A stretch of DNA of 42,541 nt from Rhodospirillales bacterium. GTDB lineage: Bacteria > Pseudomonadota > Alphaproteobacteria > Acetobacterales > Acetobacteraceae. Where the stretch lies: NCBI GenBank assembly GCA_028869995.1, contig JAGWQN010000134.1, forward strand, positions 1 to 42,541, read 5' to 3'. The notes beneath the pieces were generated by a model. The model saw nothing but the letters and a program-made list of their open reading frames with translations. It searched no databases and was not told the DNA's origin. Both the position numbers and the translations under genes were made by a program. Below, one piece after another: positions 23,073 to 32,392 of the stretch; position 1 is the first letter of the stretch; each line of letters begins with the position of its first letter.

Positions 23073-24545
23073 ATGGACGCTCTCCCTCCCGAGATCGCGG
23101 CGCTGGTGGGCCGCCTTCGCGAGACGCTCGGCCCTGCCGGCGTGCTGACCGATCCGGCCGATCTCGCCGCGTGCGAGACCGACTGGCGCGGCCTCTATCA
23201 TGGGCGGACCCCGGCGCTGCTGCGCCCGGCGAGCACGGCGGAGGTCGCGGCGGCGATGCGGCTTTGCGCCGCTGCCGGGGTCGCGGTGGTGCCCCAGGGG
23301 GGCAACACGTCCATGGTCGGCGGCGCGGTGCCCGACGAGTCGGGTCGGCAGATGGTCCTCTCGCTCGCGCGGCTCGATCGGGTGCGGGCGGTCGATGCCG
23401 TCGATCTGACGCTGACCGTGGAGGCGGGGGCGACCCTGCGCGCCGCGCAGGACGCGGCGGCGGATGCAGGGTGCCTGCTGCCGTTGTCGATTGGCTCGGA
23501 GGGCTCGGCGCGGGTCGGCGGCATCCTCGCCACCAACGCCGGGGGCAACAACACGCTGCGCTTCGGCAATGCGCGTGACCTGGCGCTCGGGCTCGAGGTG
23601 GTGCTTGCCGACGGCACGGTCTGGGACGGGCTGCGGCGGCTGCGCAAGGACAACACCGGCTACTGCCTGCGCCAGCTTTTCGTCGGCTCGGAGGGCACGC
23701 TCGGCATCATCACCGCGGCCGTGCTCAAGCTGGTGCCGCGCCCGGCCGCGCGCTGCGTTGCTTTCGCCGCGCTGGCCTCGGCCGGTGCCGCCCTCGACCT
23801 GCTCGCCCGCCTGCAGCGCCACGACGCCGCGGCGCTGGTCGCCTACGAGTACATGGCCCGCGCCGGGCTCGACCTGGTGTTCCAATTCATTCCCGGGACG
23901 GTCCCGCCGCTCGCCACCCAGGCCGGGCACTACGTGCTGATCGACCTGGCGACGCCGCGGGCGGATGCGGATCTGCGCAGCGGACTGGAGGCGGTGCTGG
24001 CGGAGGCGATGGAGGCGGGCCTCGTGCTCGATGCGGCGATTGCCGAGTCCGGGGCACAGGAGGCAGCGTTGTGGAAGCTGCGCGAGGAGCACACGGAGGC
24101 GCAGAAACGCGCCGGCGCCAACGTCAAGAACGACGTCTCGGTGCCGGTCTCGCTGGTGCCCGAGCTGCTGGCGCAAGGGACGGCCGCCTGCGAGGCGCTG
24201 CTGCCCGGCATCCGCGTGGTGCCGTTCGGCCATGTCGGCGACGGCAACATCCACTTCAACCTGCTGCAGCCCGAGGGCATGGACCCGGCCGCCTTCCTGG
24301 CGATGGACCATGCGATCATGGACGCGGTCTGCGACGTGGTGCGCGCGCTCGGCGGCAGTTTTTCCGCCGAGCACGGTGTCGGCCGGCTCAAACCCTACCT
24401 GATGCCCGCCTGGCGCGGCGGGGCGGAGCTGGCGATGATGCGCGCGATCAAGGCGGCGCTCGATCCGCGTGGCCTGCTGAACCCCGGCAAGCTGTTGCCG
24501 GCGGCGGAGCCGGCCGTCGTTGGCCCCACCGCGGCTTCCCGCTAG
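23073..24545 (+). CDS. FAD-linked oxidase, D-2-hydroxyacid dehydrogenase (GlcD/D2HGDH type)
   Basis: A 490-residue flavoprotein of the vanillyl-alcohol oxidase fold. The FAD-binding-4 domain spans about 45-225, with VVPQGGNTSMVGGA, SIGSEGSARVGGILATNAGG and FVGSEGTLGIITAA. The FAD-oxidase C domain follows (240-470), with FGHVGDGNIHFN and the C-terminal FSAEHGVGRLKPYLM, which carry the metal-binding residues. This matches D-2-hydroxyglutarate or D-lactate dehydrogenases. GCGGAGGAGAAC lies 20 bp ahead of the ATG. It probably belongs to the cysQ-tsaC transcript. Exact substrate uncertain. Confidence 0.9.
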   Translation: MDALPPEIAALVGRLRETLGPAGVLTDPADLAACETDWRGLYHGRTPALLRPASTAEVAAAMRLCAAAGVAVVPQGGNTSMVGGAVPDESGRQMVLSLARLDRVRAVDAVDLTLTVEAGATLRAAQDAAADAGCLLPLSIGSEGSARVGGILATNAGGNNTLRFGNARDLALGLEVVLADGTVWDGLRRLRKDNTGYCLRQLFVGSEGTLGIITAAVLKLVPRPAARCVAFAALASAGAALDLLARLQRHDAAALVAYEYMARAGLDLVFQFIPGTVPPLATQAGHYVLIDLATPRADADLRSGLEAVLAEAMEAGLVLDAAIAESGAQEAALWKLREEHTEAQKRAGANVKNDVSVPVSLVPELLAQGTAACEALLPGIRVVPFGHVGDGNIHFNLLQPEGMDPAAFLAMDHAIMDAVCDVVRALGGSFSAEHGVGRLKPYLMPAWRGGAELAMMRAIKAALDPRGLLNPGKLLPAAEPAVVGPTAASR

Positions 24546-24548
24546 ACT
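24520..24548 (+). promoter_or_regulatory. Predicted promoter of the lptF operon
   Basis: TTGGCC (24520-24525) and TAGACT (24543-24548) are 17 bp apart. It overlaps the last codons of the FAD dehydrogenase gene. A start near 24555 would leave a leader of about 19 nt. Confidence 0.35.
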
Positions 24549-24573
24549 GGCGACTCCCAGGACAGGTCTCGCG

Positions 24574-25776
24574 ATGCCAGCCGACCCGAGCCAACCCGGG
24601 CGCCGTCGTGCAGGCGCCGAGCGGCGCCCGCCGCGACAATCCTTCGCGCTGTCGCGGCTCGACCGCTACATCCTGGGGCAGCTGGTCCTCGGGCTGCTGG
24701 CTGTGACCTGCGGGTTGGTCGCGCTGATCTGGATGACGCAGTCGCTGCGTTTCGTCGAGCTGATCGTTGACCGCGGCCTGTCGCTCTGGGCCTTCATCAA
24801 GCTGACCGGGCTGCTGGTCCCGAGCTTCGTCGCCATCATCCTGCCGGTGGCCGTTTTCGTGGTCGTGCTGTTCGCCTATCAGCGCCTTGCCGCCGATCGC
24901 GAGATCACGGTGATGCGGGCCTCCGGCGTCTCCAACTGGGGCCTGGCCCGCCCGGCGCTGCTGCTGGCGCTGGGCGCACTGGTCCTCGGCTTCGTGCTCA
25001 ACCTCTGGGTCGTTCCCGCCGCCTTCGGCGCCTTCCGCGAAGACCAGTTCGCGATCCGCAACCGGGTCGCCGCTTTTCTGCTGCAGGAAGGGGTGTTCAC
25101 GCAGGTCACGGACAAGCTGACCATCTACGTCGCCCGGCGCGACCCCAACGGCACGCTGCACGGGCTGCTGATCGACGACGAGCGCGACGCGGACTCGCCG
25201 GTCACCGTTCTGGCCGAGAGCGGGCGCTTCCTCGGCACCGGCGCGACCCCGACCGTGCTGCTCTACAACGGCAGCCGTGAGCAGGTGGACCCGAAGACCG
25301 GCGCGCTGGCGGTCGTCTCGTTCAAGCGCAACGCCATTGCGCTCGCCGAGAACGCGGGCCCCAACAGCCCGCGGTTCCGCGATCCGACCGACATGTCGCT
25401 CGGCGAGCTTCTCAATCCACCGCCCGGCTCGGTGCGGGCACGCGATATCGGCAAGCTCGTGGCCGAGGCGTATCGCCGGCTGACCAGCCCCTTCACCTCC
25501 CTCAGCTATGCGCTGCTGGCGCTGCTGGCGATCCTGGGAGGGCGGTTCCGCCGCCACGGTGGCGGCATGCGGGTGTTCGTCGCGGTGCTGATCGAGACCG
25601 GGCTCGTCGCCCTTGGGCTCGCGGCGCACAATCTGGCGGCACGCAACGTGGCGCTGGTCTGGCTGATGTGGGTCCATGCGCTGTTGCCGGGCCTGGTCTG
25701 CGGGTGGCTGCTGTTCGCGCGGCAGCGTGAGCCGGTGCCGCGCGGCGTAGCGTCGCCCTCGGGGGTGCCCGCGTGA
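24574..25776 (+). CDS. lptF: LPS export ABC transporter permease LptF
   Basis: A 400-residue inner-membrane permease of the YjgP/YjgQ family; with LptG and the LptB ATPase it extracts LPS and passes it to LptC. Helices cluster at 35-130 and 300-385 with a large periplasmic beta-jellyroll between. LSRLDRYILGQLVLGLLAV is the family start, and AYQRLAADREITVMRASGVS is the coupling segment that contacts LptB. A basic extension of about 30 residues precedes the family start. The ATG at 24574 is the first reasonable one. Confidence 0.95.
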   Translation: MPADPSQPGRRRAGAERRPPRQSFALSRLDRYILGQLVLGLLAVTCGLVALIWMTQSLRFVELIVDRGLSLWAFIKLTGLLVPSFVAIILPVAVFVVVLFAYQRLAADREITVMRASGVSNWGLARPALLLALGALVLGFVLNLWVVPAAFGAFREDQFAIRNRVAAFLLQEGVFTQVTDKLTIYVARRDPNGTLHGLLIDDERDADSPVTVLAESGRFLGTGATPTVLLYNGSREQVDPKTGALAVVSFKRNAIALAENAGPNSPRFRDPTDMSLGELLNPPPGSVRARDIGKLVAEAYRRLTSPFTSLSYALLALLAILGGRFRRHGGGMRVFVAVLIETGLVALGLAAHNLAARNVALVWLMWVHALLPGLVCGWLLFARQREPVPRGVASPSGVPA

Positions 25777-26885
25777 GGCTCGCAACCATCCTGGCCGTCT
25801 ATGTCACGCGCGTTTTCCTGGCCGCGGTCGCGGCGATGCTGGCGGGGCTCACGGCGATCCTGGTGCTGTTCGATTTCGTCGAGCTGCTGCGCCGCAGCGA
25901 GACCAAGCCGGCCGCGACGCTGGGCATCGTCGGCGAGATGGCGCTGCTGCGCGTGCCGTGGATGATGATGGAGGTGCTGCCGTTCGCCATCCTGCTGGGC
26001 GGCATCGTCGCCTTCTGGCGGCTGGCGCGCTCGCACGAGCTCGTCGTGGTGCGCAGCGCGGGCGTCTCCGTCTGGCAGTTCCTGGCCGGGCCGGTGTGCA
26101 GCGCCATCCTCCTCGGCGCCTTCGCGACGGCGGTGATGAGCCCCGTCTCGGCGGCGATGCGCGCGCGCGCCGACGCTCTAGACGCGGCCTATCTGCGCAC
26201 CGACGGCGGCGGGCTCGCGCTTGCCGGCGAGCAGCTCTGGGTGCGCCAGGCCGATCGCGGTCTCGTGGCGGACGGCATCGCCATCCTGCACGCCTCGGGG
26301 GTGGCCCTCGTGCACGGCCGTCTCACGGCGGCGCACGTGACGGTGTTCCGCCTCGATGGCCACAACGCGCTGCTCGACCGCATCGAAGCGGGGCCCGCGC
26401 AACTCGTGCACGGGACCTGGCGCCTCGCTGCCGCGCGCGTTCTCACCCCGGGCAACCCGCCGACGCCGCCGGCCAACCTGGAGCTTGCCACCGACATGAC
26501 GGTCCGCCGTGTGCAGGAGAGCGTCGCCTCGCCCGATACGTTCGGGGTCTGGGCGCTCCCGGGTTTCATTCGCTTGCTGAAACGATCCGGTTTCTCCACC
26601 GTGCGGCACCGGTTGCACTTCCAGTCGCTGCTGGCCCTGCCGCTCCTGGCCGGCACGATGGCGCTGCTCGCTGCCGGGTTCTCGATGCGACCGCAGCGGC
26701 GCGGGGGCGTCGGGCGGATGCTGGGCAGCGGCGTCGTCGCCGGCTTCGCACTGTTCATGGTCGCCAAGTTCGCCGAGCAGATCGGCGATGCCGGCACGCT
26801 GCCGGTGTTGCTGGCGGCCTGGGCGCCGGCCGCCTCGGGGTTGCTGCTGGCGACCGCGCTGCTGCTGCATCTCGAGGACGGCTGA
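25773..26885 (+). CDS. lptG: LPS export ABC transporter permease LptG
   Basis: A 370-residue partner of LptF with the same architecture: helices at about 5-110 and 275-368 around a periplasmic domain. FDFVELLRRS, WRLARSHELVVVRSAGVSVW (LptB coupling helix) and the RRGGVGRMLGSGV loop are typical. It starts with GTG inside the lptF stop (GTGA), so translation is coupled. lptD begins 4 bp after its stop. Confidence 0.95.
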   Translation: MRLATILAVYVTRVFLAAVAAMLAGLTAILVLFDFVELLRRSETKPAATLGIVGEMALLRVPWMMMEVLPFAILLGGIVAFWRLARSHELVVVRSAGVSVWQFLAGPVCSAILLGAFATAVMSPVSAAMRARADALDAAYLRTDGGGLALAGEQLWVRQADRGLVADGIAILHASGVALVHGRLTAAHVTVFRLDGHNALLDRIEAGPAQLVHGTWRLAAARVLTPGNPPTPPANLELATDMTVRRVQESVASPDTFGVWALPGFIRLLKRSGFSTVRHRLHFQSLLALPLLAGTMALLAAGFSMRPQRRGGVGRMLGSGVVAGFALFMVAKFAEQIGDAGTLPVLLAAWAPAASGLLLATALLLHLEDG

Positions 26886-26889
26886 GACG

Positions 26890-29121
26890 ATGGTCGCGAA
26901 CCGTGCTGCCCGCCGTCTGCGCGGCGTCCTCGCCGCGGCGCTGCTGCTGGGGCAGACCCTGCCCGGCATCGCGCTGGCCCAGAGCTTTACGCCCGCCGGC
27001 GGCGAGCGTGGTGTCGTCGGTCCGATCGCGCCCGTCGCGCGCAATGCGCCGGTCTTCTACCAGGCCGACCGGGCGAGCTACGACCGCAGCACCGGGATTG
27101 CCGAACTGTCCGGCCATGTCGAGCTGTGGCAGGCCGACCGCGTGCTGATGGCCGACACCGTCACCTACGATCGCCGCACCGGGGTGGCCGCGGCGAAGGG
27201 GCATGTCGTCCTGCTCGAGCCTGGCGGACAGGTCGTGTTCAGCGACTATGCCGAGCTGTCGGACAACATGAAGAACGGGGTGCTCAAGGACCTGCGCGCG
27301 ACCCTGCAGCAGGGCGGCAAGCTCGCCGCGAACGGGGCCGAACGCATCGACGGCCGCCTCAACGAGTTGTCGCGCGTGGTCTACAGCACCTGTCCGGTCT
27401 GCGCCGCGCATCCCGATCGCCCGCCACTCTGGGCGATCCGCGCCCGTGACGCGATCCAGGACCTCGACCACAAGCGCATCGAGTACCGCGACGCGGTGAT
27501 CGAGATCTACGGCGTGCCCGTGTTCTGGCTGCCCTATCTCACGCATCCCGATCCTTCGGAGAAGCGTGCCTCGGGGCTGCTCGTCCCCAGCTTCGGCTAT
27601 TCGAGGGCGCTCGGCGCCTTCGTCCGCGTTCCCTATTTCTGGGCGATCGACGGCCAGCAGGACGCGACGCTCACGCCCGTCATCGCCAGCGGCAACGGGC
27701 CCGGGCTCGAGTTCCAGTACCGCCGCGCCTTCAACAGCGGCCGCCTCTCCGTCGACGGCTCGCTGGCCCGCTACAACAATTCGGCCGGCGCCAACATCGA
27801 TGCCAAGGGCGATTTCGCCATCAACGATACCTGGCGCTGGGGTTTCGACCTGCAGCGGGCGAGTTCGGCGAGCTATGTTCGCGACTTCAAGATCCAGAAC
27901 GTCGCCTCCGTTCTCACCAGCCGGATCTATCTCGAGGGCTTCGGGCAGGGAGCCTACGCGCGCGTCGACACCCGCTTCTACCAGGGGCTCGCCACCAGCC
28001 AGGACAGCAGCAAGCTGCCCTTCGTGCTGCCGCGCGCGGAATACGATTTCGTGAGCCAGCCGGACATTCTCGGCGGGCGGCTCGGCGTGCGCACCGATGC
28101 GTTCAACGTGATGCGCGACAACGGCACCGATACCGCGCGCGGCCGGCTGTCGCTCGACTGGCAGCGGCCCTTCACCGGCACCCTCGGCGACCTCTGGAGC
28201 GTCCGGCTGCATGTCGACAGTGCCGTATACAGTGCCCGCAAATTCAACGACCAGCCGAACTACGGCAGCCATGGCGATGTCAGCAGCGCGCAGGCGATGC
28301 CCAGTGCCGCGGTGATGCTGCGCTGGCCCTTCTCGCGCGACGCCGGAAGCTGGGGCACGCAGGTGATCGAGCCGATCGCGCAGATCATCCTCGCCCCCAA
28401 CGGCAGCAACTACATCGTCACGCGCATCCCCAACGAGGACAGCCTCGCCCTGACTTTCACCGATGCCAATCTGTTCGCGCTCAACCGCTTCGCGGGCATC
28501 GACCGGCTCGAGGGCGGGCCGCGGGCCAATGTCGCGCTCCATGGCGCGTGGTACTCGCCGGCGGGAACCTTCGATGCGCTGGTGGGCGAGGGCTTCCGGC
28601 TGCGGCGCGACAACGCTTTCCCGATCGGCTCGGGGCTCGACGGCACACGGACCGATATCGTCAGCCACCTGTCCTGGTCGCCGGGTCCCTTCTTCGATGT
28701 CACCTCGCGTCAACGCTTCGATCGCAGCAACTGGCGTATCCGCTACGCGGATGCCCTGGCCAGTGTCGGCAGTGACAGGTTGCGCGTGTTCGGCGGCTAC
28801 ATTTATTCCTACAACACGCCCTATGGGCTCTACGACAACCCGCCGGGCCAGCCGGTGACGATGCTGCCTCGAAACGAAATCACCGCCGGCGCCAGCACCC
28901 ATATCGCGAACTTCAGGCTTTCGGGCTATCTCCGACAGGATATCCAGCTGGACAAGCCGGTGGCCGCCGGGTTCGACGCGGCTTGGGAGAATTCCTGCCT
29001 CGGCGTCGATTTGAATTTCTTCCGCCGCTATACCTCGCTCAACAACGACCACGGTAACACCGTGATCCTGTTCCAGATCACCTTCAAAACCGTCGGCGCC
29101 TTCGGCTTCAACGCCTCATGA
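26890..29121 (+). CDS. lptD: LPS-assembly outer-membrane protein LptD
   Basis: A 743-residue precursor. A signal peptide ends near GIALAQS (residues 25-31). The periplasmic OstA-like jellyroll spans about 55-170, with FYQADRASYDRSTGIAELSG repeats. The C-terminal beta-barrel fills the rest and ends in an aromatic-containing strand. LptD with a lipoprotein LptE (not in the window) inserts LPS into the outer leaflet. The only clear Cys residues are a CPVC pair near 169-172 and one near 708, compatible with disulfide linkage of domains. It overlaps an in-frame ATG for the next gene (ATGA). Confidence 0.95.
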   Translation: MVANRAARRLRGVLAAALLLGQTLPGIALAQSFTPAGGERGVVGPIAPVARNAPVFYQADRASYDRSTGIAELSGHVELWQADRVLMADTVTYDRRTGVAAAKGHVVLLEPGGQVVFSDYAELSDNMKNGVLKDLRATLQQGGKLAANGAERIDGRLNELSRVVYSTCPVCAAHPDRPPLWAIRARDAIQDLDHKRIEYRDAVIEIYGVPVFWLPYLTHPDPSEKRASGLLVPSFGYSRALGAFVRVPYFWAIDGQQDATLTPVIASGNGPGLEFQYRRAFNSGRLSVDGSLARYNNSAGANIDAKGDFAINDTWRWGFDLQRASSASYVRDFKIQNVASVLTSRIYLEGFGQGAYARVDTRFYQGLATSQDSSKLPFVLPRAEYDFVSQPDILGGRLGVRTDAFNVMRDNGTDTARGRLSLDWQRPFTGTLGDLWSVRLHVDSAVYSARKFNDQPNYGSHGDVSSAQAMPSAAVMLRWPFSRDAGSWGTQVIEPIAQIILAPNGSNYIVTRIPNEDSLALTFTDANLFALNRFAGIDRLEGGPRANVALHGAWYSPAGTFDALVGEGFRLRRDNAFPIGSGLDGTRTDIVSHLSWSPGPFFDVTSRQRFDRSNWRIRYADALASVGSDRLRVFGGYIYSYNTPYGLYDNPPGQPVTMLPRNEITAGASTHIANFRLSGYLRQDIQLDKPVAAGFDAAWENSCLGVDLNFFRRYTSLNNDHGNTVILFQITFKTVGAFGFNAS

Positions 29122-29168
29122 GCCGCATCGGCGCCAACCGGTCAGCCGCCTGCCGCAGGGAGTTCGCT

Positions 29169-30263
29169 ATGCCTCGCCTGATCCGTCCAGCCCTCGCCCC
29201 CGTGCGAGCCACCGCCGCCGCTCCCGCGCTCGGCCTCGCTGCCCTGCTGCTCGCCTCGGTGCCGATGCCCGCCGCGGCGCAGGCGCCAGCGGCGCACGTG
29301 CCGCTGGTCGATCGCCTCTCGCCGTCGCAGGCCGCGGCCATCGTCGCCACAGTCAACGGCCAGGCGATCACGCTGGCCGACGTGGACAACCGCCGCCGCC
29401 TGCTCGCCGCCTCGGTCGGCCTGCCGATGACGCCCGCCATCCTCGACCGTCTCACCGCGCCGATCGAACGCGAGCTGATCGACGAGACGCTGCGCGAACA
29501 GGAGATGCGCCGCCGCCACATCGCCGTCCCCGAGGCGGCGGTGCGCCGGGCCATCGCATCCATCGAGGATCGCAACCACATGCCGCCCGGCAGCCTGCTG
29601 CAGCGCCTTGCAGCCGCCGGCATCGAACCCTCCACGCTGCTCAACCAGCTGCGCGCGCAGATCGGCTGGGGGCTGGCGGTGCGCCAGGCACTGGGCAGCC
29701 GCGCCATCGTCAGCGCGGCCGATATCGCCGATCGCGAGGCGGCGCTACGTGCCGAAGCGGGCCAGACGGAATACAATGTCGGCGAGATCTTCCTGCCCGC
29801 CCAGGGGGCGCGCCAGCAGCGGCAGGCGGCGGGTGTTGCCGACCTCATCATCCAGCAATTGCGCCTCGGCGCCCCGTTCCCGCTCATCGCGGTGCAGTTC
29901 AGCCAGAGCCAGTCCGCGCTGGCTGGCGGCAACCTCGGCTGGGTTCAGGCCAACCAGCTGGACCCCGAGGTGCTGCGCGTGGTCAAGGAAATGCCGCCGG
30001 GCGCGATCAGCAACCCGATCCATGTGCCGGGCGGGGAAGTGATCGTCACCCTGAACGCGACGCGCGTGATCGGCGCGCCTCCGGCTCCACCTGGGTCGGG
30101 AGCCGCTGTGGCGCCGGTGCCCGGCCCCGTCCCGGCCGTAGCGCCGGCGATGGACAGCCGGCGGGCGATCGAGGAGCAGATCCTGGCGCAGCGCTTCGAG
30201 CTGGCCTCGCGGCAGATGATCCGCGACCTCGAGCGGCGGGCGGTGATCGATCGCCGCTTCTGA
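29169..30263 (+). CDS. surA: SurA-like periplasmic chaperone / peptidyl-prolyl isomerase
   Basis: A 364-residue precursor from the ATG at 29169. A signal peptide ends near MPAAAQA. The N-terminal SurA chaperone domain (ATVNGQAITLADVDNRRRLL) is followed by one parvulin domain (VGEIFLPAQGARQQ to GGEVIVTLNATRV). E. coli SurA has two, so this is the shorter alphaproteobacterial form. A Pro/Ala-rich linker leads to a C-terminal helix. The start is open: 29169 follows CAGGGAG and gives a normal signal peptide, while ATG 29118 overlaps the lptD stop and adds 17 residues. It serves LptD and other porin folding. Confidence 0.9.
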   Translation: MPRLIRPALAPVRATAAAPALGLAALLLASVPMPAAAQAPAAHVPLVDRLSPSQAAAIVATVNGQAITLADVDNRRRLLAASVGLPMTPAILDRLTAPIERELIDETLREQEMRRRHIAVPEAAVRRAIASIEDRNHMPPGSLLQRLAAAGIEPSTLLNQLRAQIGWGLAVRQALGSRAIVSAADIADREAALRAEAGQTEYNVGEIFLPAQGARQQRQAAGVADLIIQQLRLGAPFPLIAVQFSQSQSALAGGNLGWVQANQLDPEVLRVVKEMPPGAISNPIHVPGGEVIVTLNATRVIGAPPAPPGSGAAVAPVPGPVPAVAPAMDSRRAIEEQILAQRFELASRQMIRDLERRAVIDRRF

Positions 30264-30294
30264 CACCAGGCCGGCGGAGGCGCCGGGCGGCGAA

Positions 30295-31095
30295 CTGGCG
30301 CGTGTCATCGCGCGCCACGGGCTCGCGGCGCGCCGTGCGCTCGGGCAGAACTTCCTCCTCGACCTGAACCTCACCGCCGCCATCGTGCGCGAGGCGGGCG
30401 ACCTGACGGGACGCGAGGTGGTCGAAGTCGGGCCGGGACCCGGCGGTCTGACGCGCGCGCTGCTGGGCACCAATGCCAGGCGCGTCGTCGCGATCGAGCG
30501 CGACCCGCGCGCCGTGGCCGCGGTTTCGGAACTGGCCGACGACCCGCGGCTCTGCGTCGTCGAAGGCGACGCGCTGGCGCTCGACCTCACGGCGCGCGTG
30601 GCGTCGCCACGGCAGATCGTCGCCAACCTGCCCTACAACATCGCGACGCCGCTGCTGGTCGGCTGGCTGCGCCAGGCGGCGGCATGGGAACAGATGCTGC
30701 TGATGTTTCAGCTCGAGGTCGCCGAGCGCACTGTCGCCGCACCGGGCAGCGGCGCCTATGGCCGGCTTGGCGTGCTCACGCAATGGCTGGCGGAGGCTCG
30801 CATCGTGATGCGCCTGCCGCCGCGGGCTTTTGTTCCGTCTCCGAAAGTATGGTCGGCGGTGGTGCGCATCCGCCCGCGCGCGGAGCAGCCGCCGGCGGAG
30901 CTGTTCGCCGCGATGGAGAAGCTCACCGCCGCCGCCTTCGGGCAGCGACGCAAGATGCTGCGCGGGGCGCTGCGTCCGCTCGGCGGCGAGGCCTTGCTCG
31001 CCCGCGCCGCGATCGCGCCCGAGCGCCGCGCGGAGACGCTCACGGTCGGGGAATTCGAGCGTCTGGCGCGGCTCGTCGCGGCCACAGCCGCATGA
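30295..31095 (+). CDS. rsmA: 16S rRNA dimethyladenosine transferase (start codon unclear)
   Basis: KsgA/RsmA dimethylates two adjacent adenines near the 3' end of 16S rRNA. LGQNFLLDLNLTAAIV is the N-terminal motif, VVEVGPGPGGLTRALL the SAM-binding site, and ANLPYNIATPLL the NLPY catalytic motif. The frame is open from 30247, but there is no ATG, GTG or TTG before GTG 30385, which would cut away the GQNFL motif. CTG at 30295 (LARVIARHGLAARR) is therefore taken as the likely start, 31 bp after surA. The 3' end overlaps the convergent membrane gene by 56 bp. Function is secure, the start is not. Confidence 0.88.
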   Translation: MARVIARHGLAARRALGQNFLLDLNLTAAIVREAGDLTGREVVEVGPGPGGLTRALLGTNARRVVAIERDPRAVAAVSELADDPRLCVVEGDALALDLTARVASPRQIVANLPYNIATPLLVGWLRQAAAWEQMLLMFQLEVAERTVAAPGSGAYGRLGVLTQWLAEARIVMRLPPRAFVPSPKVWSAVVRIRPRAEQPPAELFAAMEKLTAAAFGQRRKMLRGALRPLGGEALLARAAIAPERRAETLTVGEFERLARLVAATAA

Positions 31096-32392
31096 CCCCG
31101 AGCAGCGGCACGGCGGCAAGCATCAGGTCGGCGCTGTCGACGTAGCGCCCGGCGGGGAAGGTGACGAGCACGATCGGCGCCATCGTGCCCAGCGTATAGA
31201 GGCCGATCAACGGCAGTAGGATGGCCCAATCCCGCGCGCGGTCCGCGCCCGGCGACGGACCCTGCCCATCGGCCGGCGGGTTCGAAAGCGCCCGCCGCAG
31301 GGCGAGGCCGAGGAGAGCGGCCGCGGCCAGCACGAGCACAGGGTTCAGCACCAGCGCGTGGCCGACCGCGCGCGCCGTCGCACCCAATACCCAGGCAGCG
31401 TAATCGACCGGGGCTGCGCGCAGCACCGCGATCGTAAAACGTTCCATTCTCGAATCGAAATGCGGCCAGGATTCGTGGGCGCCACGCAGCGGCAGGACGG
31501 CGCCGTAGAGCACCGCGTCGTGGGTTCGCGCCAGCACGTCGAAGTAGAGCACGGCCGCCGAGGGAAAGGAGCGCACGCCATGCGAGTTCCTCGGTAGCGC
31601 GATCGCGGTGCCGGCCTGCTCGAGCCGGGTGCGCGCCGCGAGGAGCGCCGCGGCGGTCGGCCGCAGCGCCGGCGGCAGCCGGGCGGCGATGCCGGGCGTG
31701 AGCATCAGTGCTGCCATCCCCGACATCTGGAAGCCGCCGAAGGAGACGACGATCGGCGAATGTTCGCGCACGGCGCGCCATGCCGACAGCCCGCCCGCGG
31801 GTGCCAGCATCGCGGCGAGCAGCAGCAGCGCGCGCGCCCAGCGCCGGACGGGGCGGCGCCTCGGCAGCAGCAGAGGCAGGGCCGCCGGCAGCACCACGAA
31901 GGCGAGCAGGGCGGGCACCAGCGCCCAGGCCATCGTCACCGCCAGGGCGGCCGGCAGCACCCAGAGCAGCGAGCCATCCGATGCGAGAAGTGCTGCCGCA
32001 AAGCCCATGAACAGGAAGCCGTGTCCGGCGACTTCGGGCACCGCGTCGCGTGCCCAGAGCAGCAGCATCGTCGAGGCGCCGATGGCAATTCCCATCGCCA
32101 AAGCGGCGGCGCGCGAGGCGCCGATGCGTTGCAAGGACGCAACGAGCAGCGCAGCCCCGCCGAGGAACACGCCCGCCTGCGCCCAGGCCAGCAGCGCGCT
32201 CGCGTGCGCCAGCATCCATCCCGCGATCCAGCCGTAGAGCGGCAGCCGCGCCACGCCGAGCGGGTCGGCGGCCCGCGCCGCGGCGAGGTAGCCCGCGGTG
32301 TCGGGCGCCACCGCGGTATGGAACCAGCCCGCCGCCGCCAGCAGCGCCAGCAGCAGGCAGCCGAGAAGCGGCGCAACGAGTGCAGGCTTCAT
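31040..32392 (-). CDS. Polytopic membrane protein, GT-C glycosyltransferase-like
   Basis: A 450-residue protein with about ten hydrophobic helices. The first periplasmic loop, AVAPDTAGYLAAARA, has the Asp expected of a GT-C (ArnT/PMT-like) catalytic site. The C-terminus, FPAGRYVDSADLMLAAVPLL, resembles the RY-(x)-P end of GT39-type proteins. No characterised family was recognised with confidence. The ATG overlaps the stop of the AEC transporter (ATGA). It runs into the end of rsmA on the other strand by 56 bp. A lipid-linked sugar transferase is the best guess, weakly supported. Confidence 0.65.
   Translation of the reverse strand: MKPALVAPLLGCLLLALLAAAGWFHTAVAPDTAGYLAAARAADPLGVARLPLYGWIAGWMLAHASALLAWAQAGVFLGGAALLVASLQRIGASRAAALAMGIAIGASTMLLLWARDAVPEVAGHGFLFMGFAAALLASDGSLLWVLPAALAVTMAWALVPALLAFVVLPAALPLLLPRRRPVRRWARALLLLAAMLAPAGGLSAWRAVREHSPIVVSFGGFQMSGMAALMLTPGIAARLPPALRPTAAALLAARTRLEQAGTAIALPRNSHGVRSFPSAAVLYFDVLARTHDAVLYGAVLPLRGAHESWPHFDSRMERFTIAVLRAAPVDYAAWVLGATARAVGHALVLNPVLVLAAAALLGLALRRALSNPPADGQGPSPGADRARDWAILLPLIGLYTLGTMAPIVLVTFPAGRYVDSADLMLAAVPLLGVMRLWPRRAAPDARIPRP

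Noticed and set aside
26755-29052. A 765-codon open frame on the minus strand
   Set aside because: It lies wholly opposite lptD and the end of lptG and resembles no protein; lptD has clear domains and a signal peptide.
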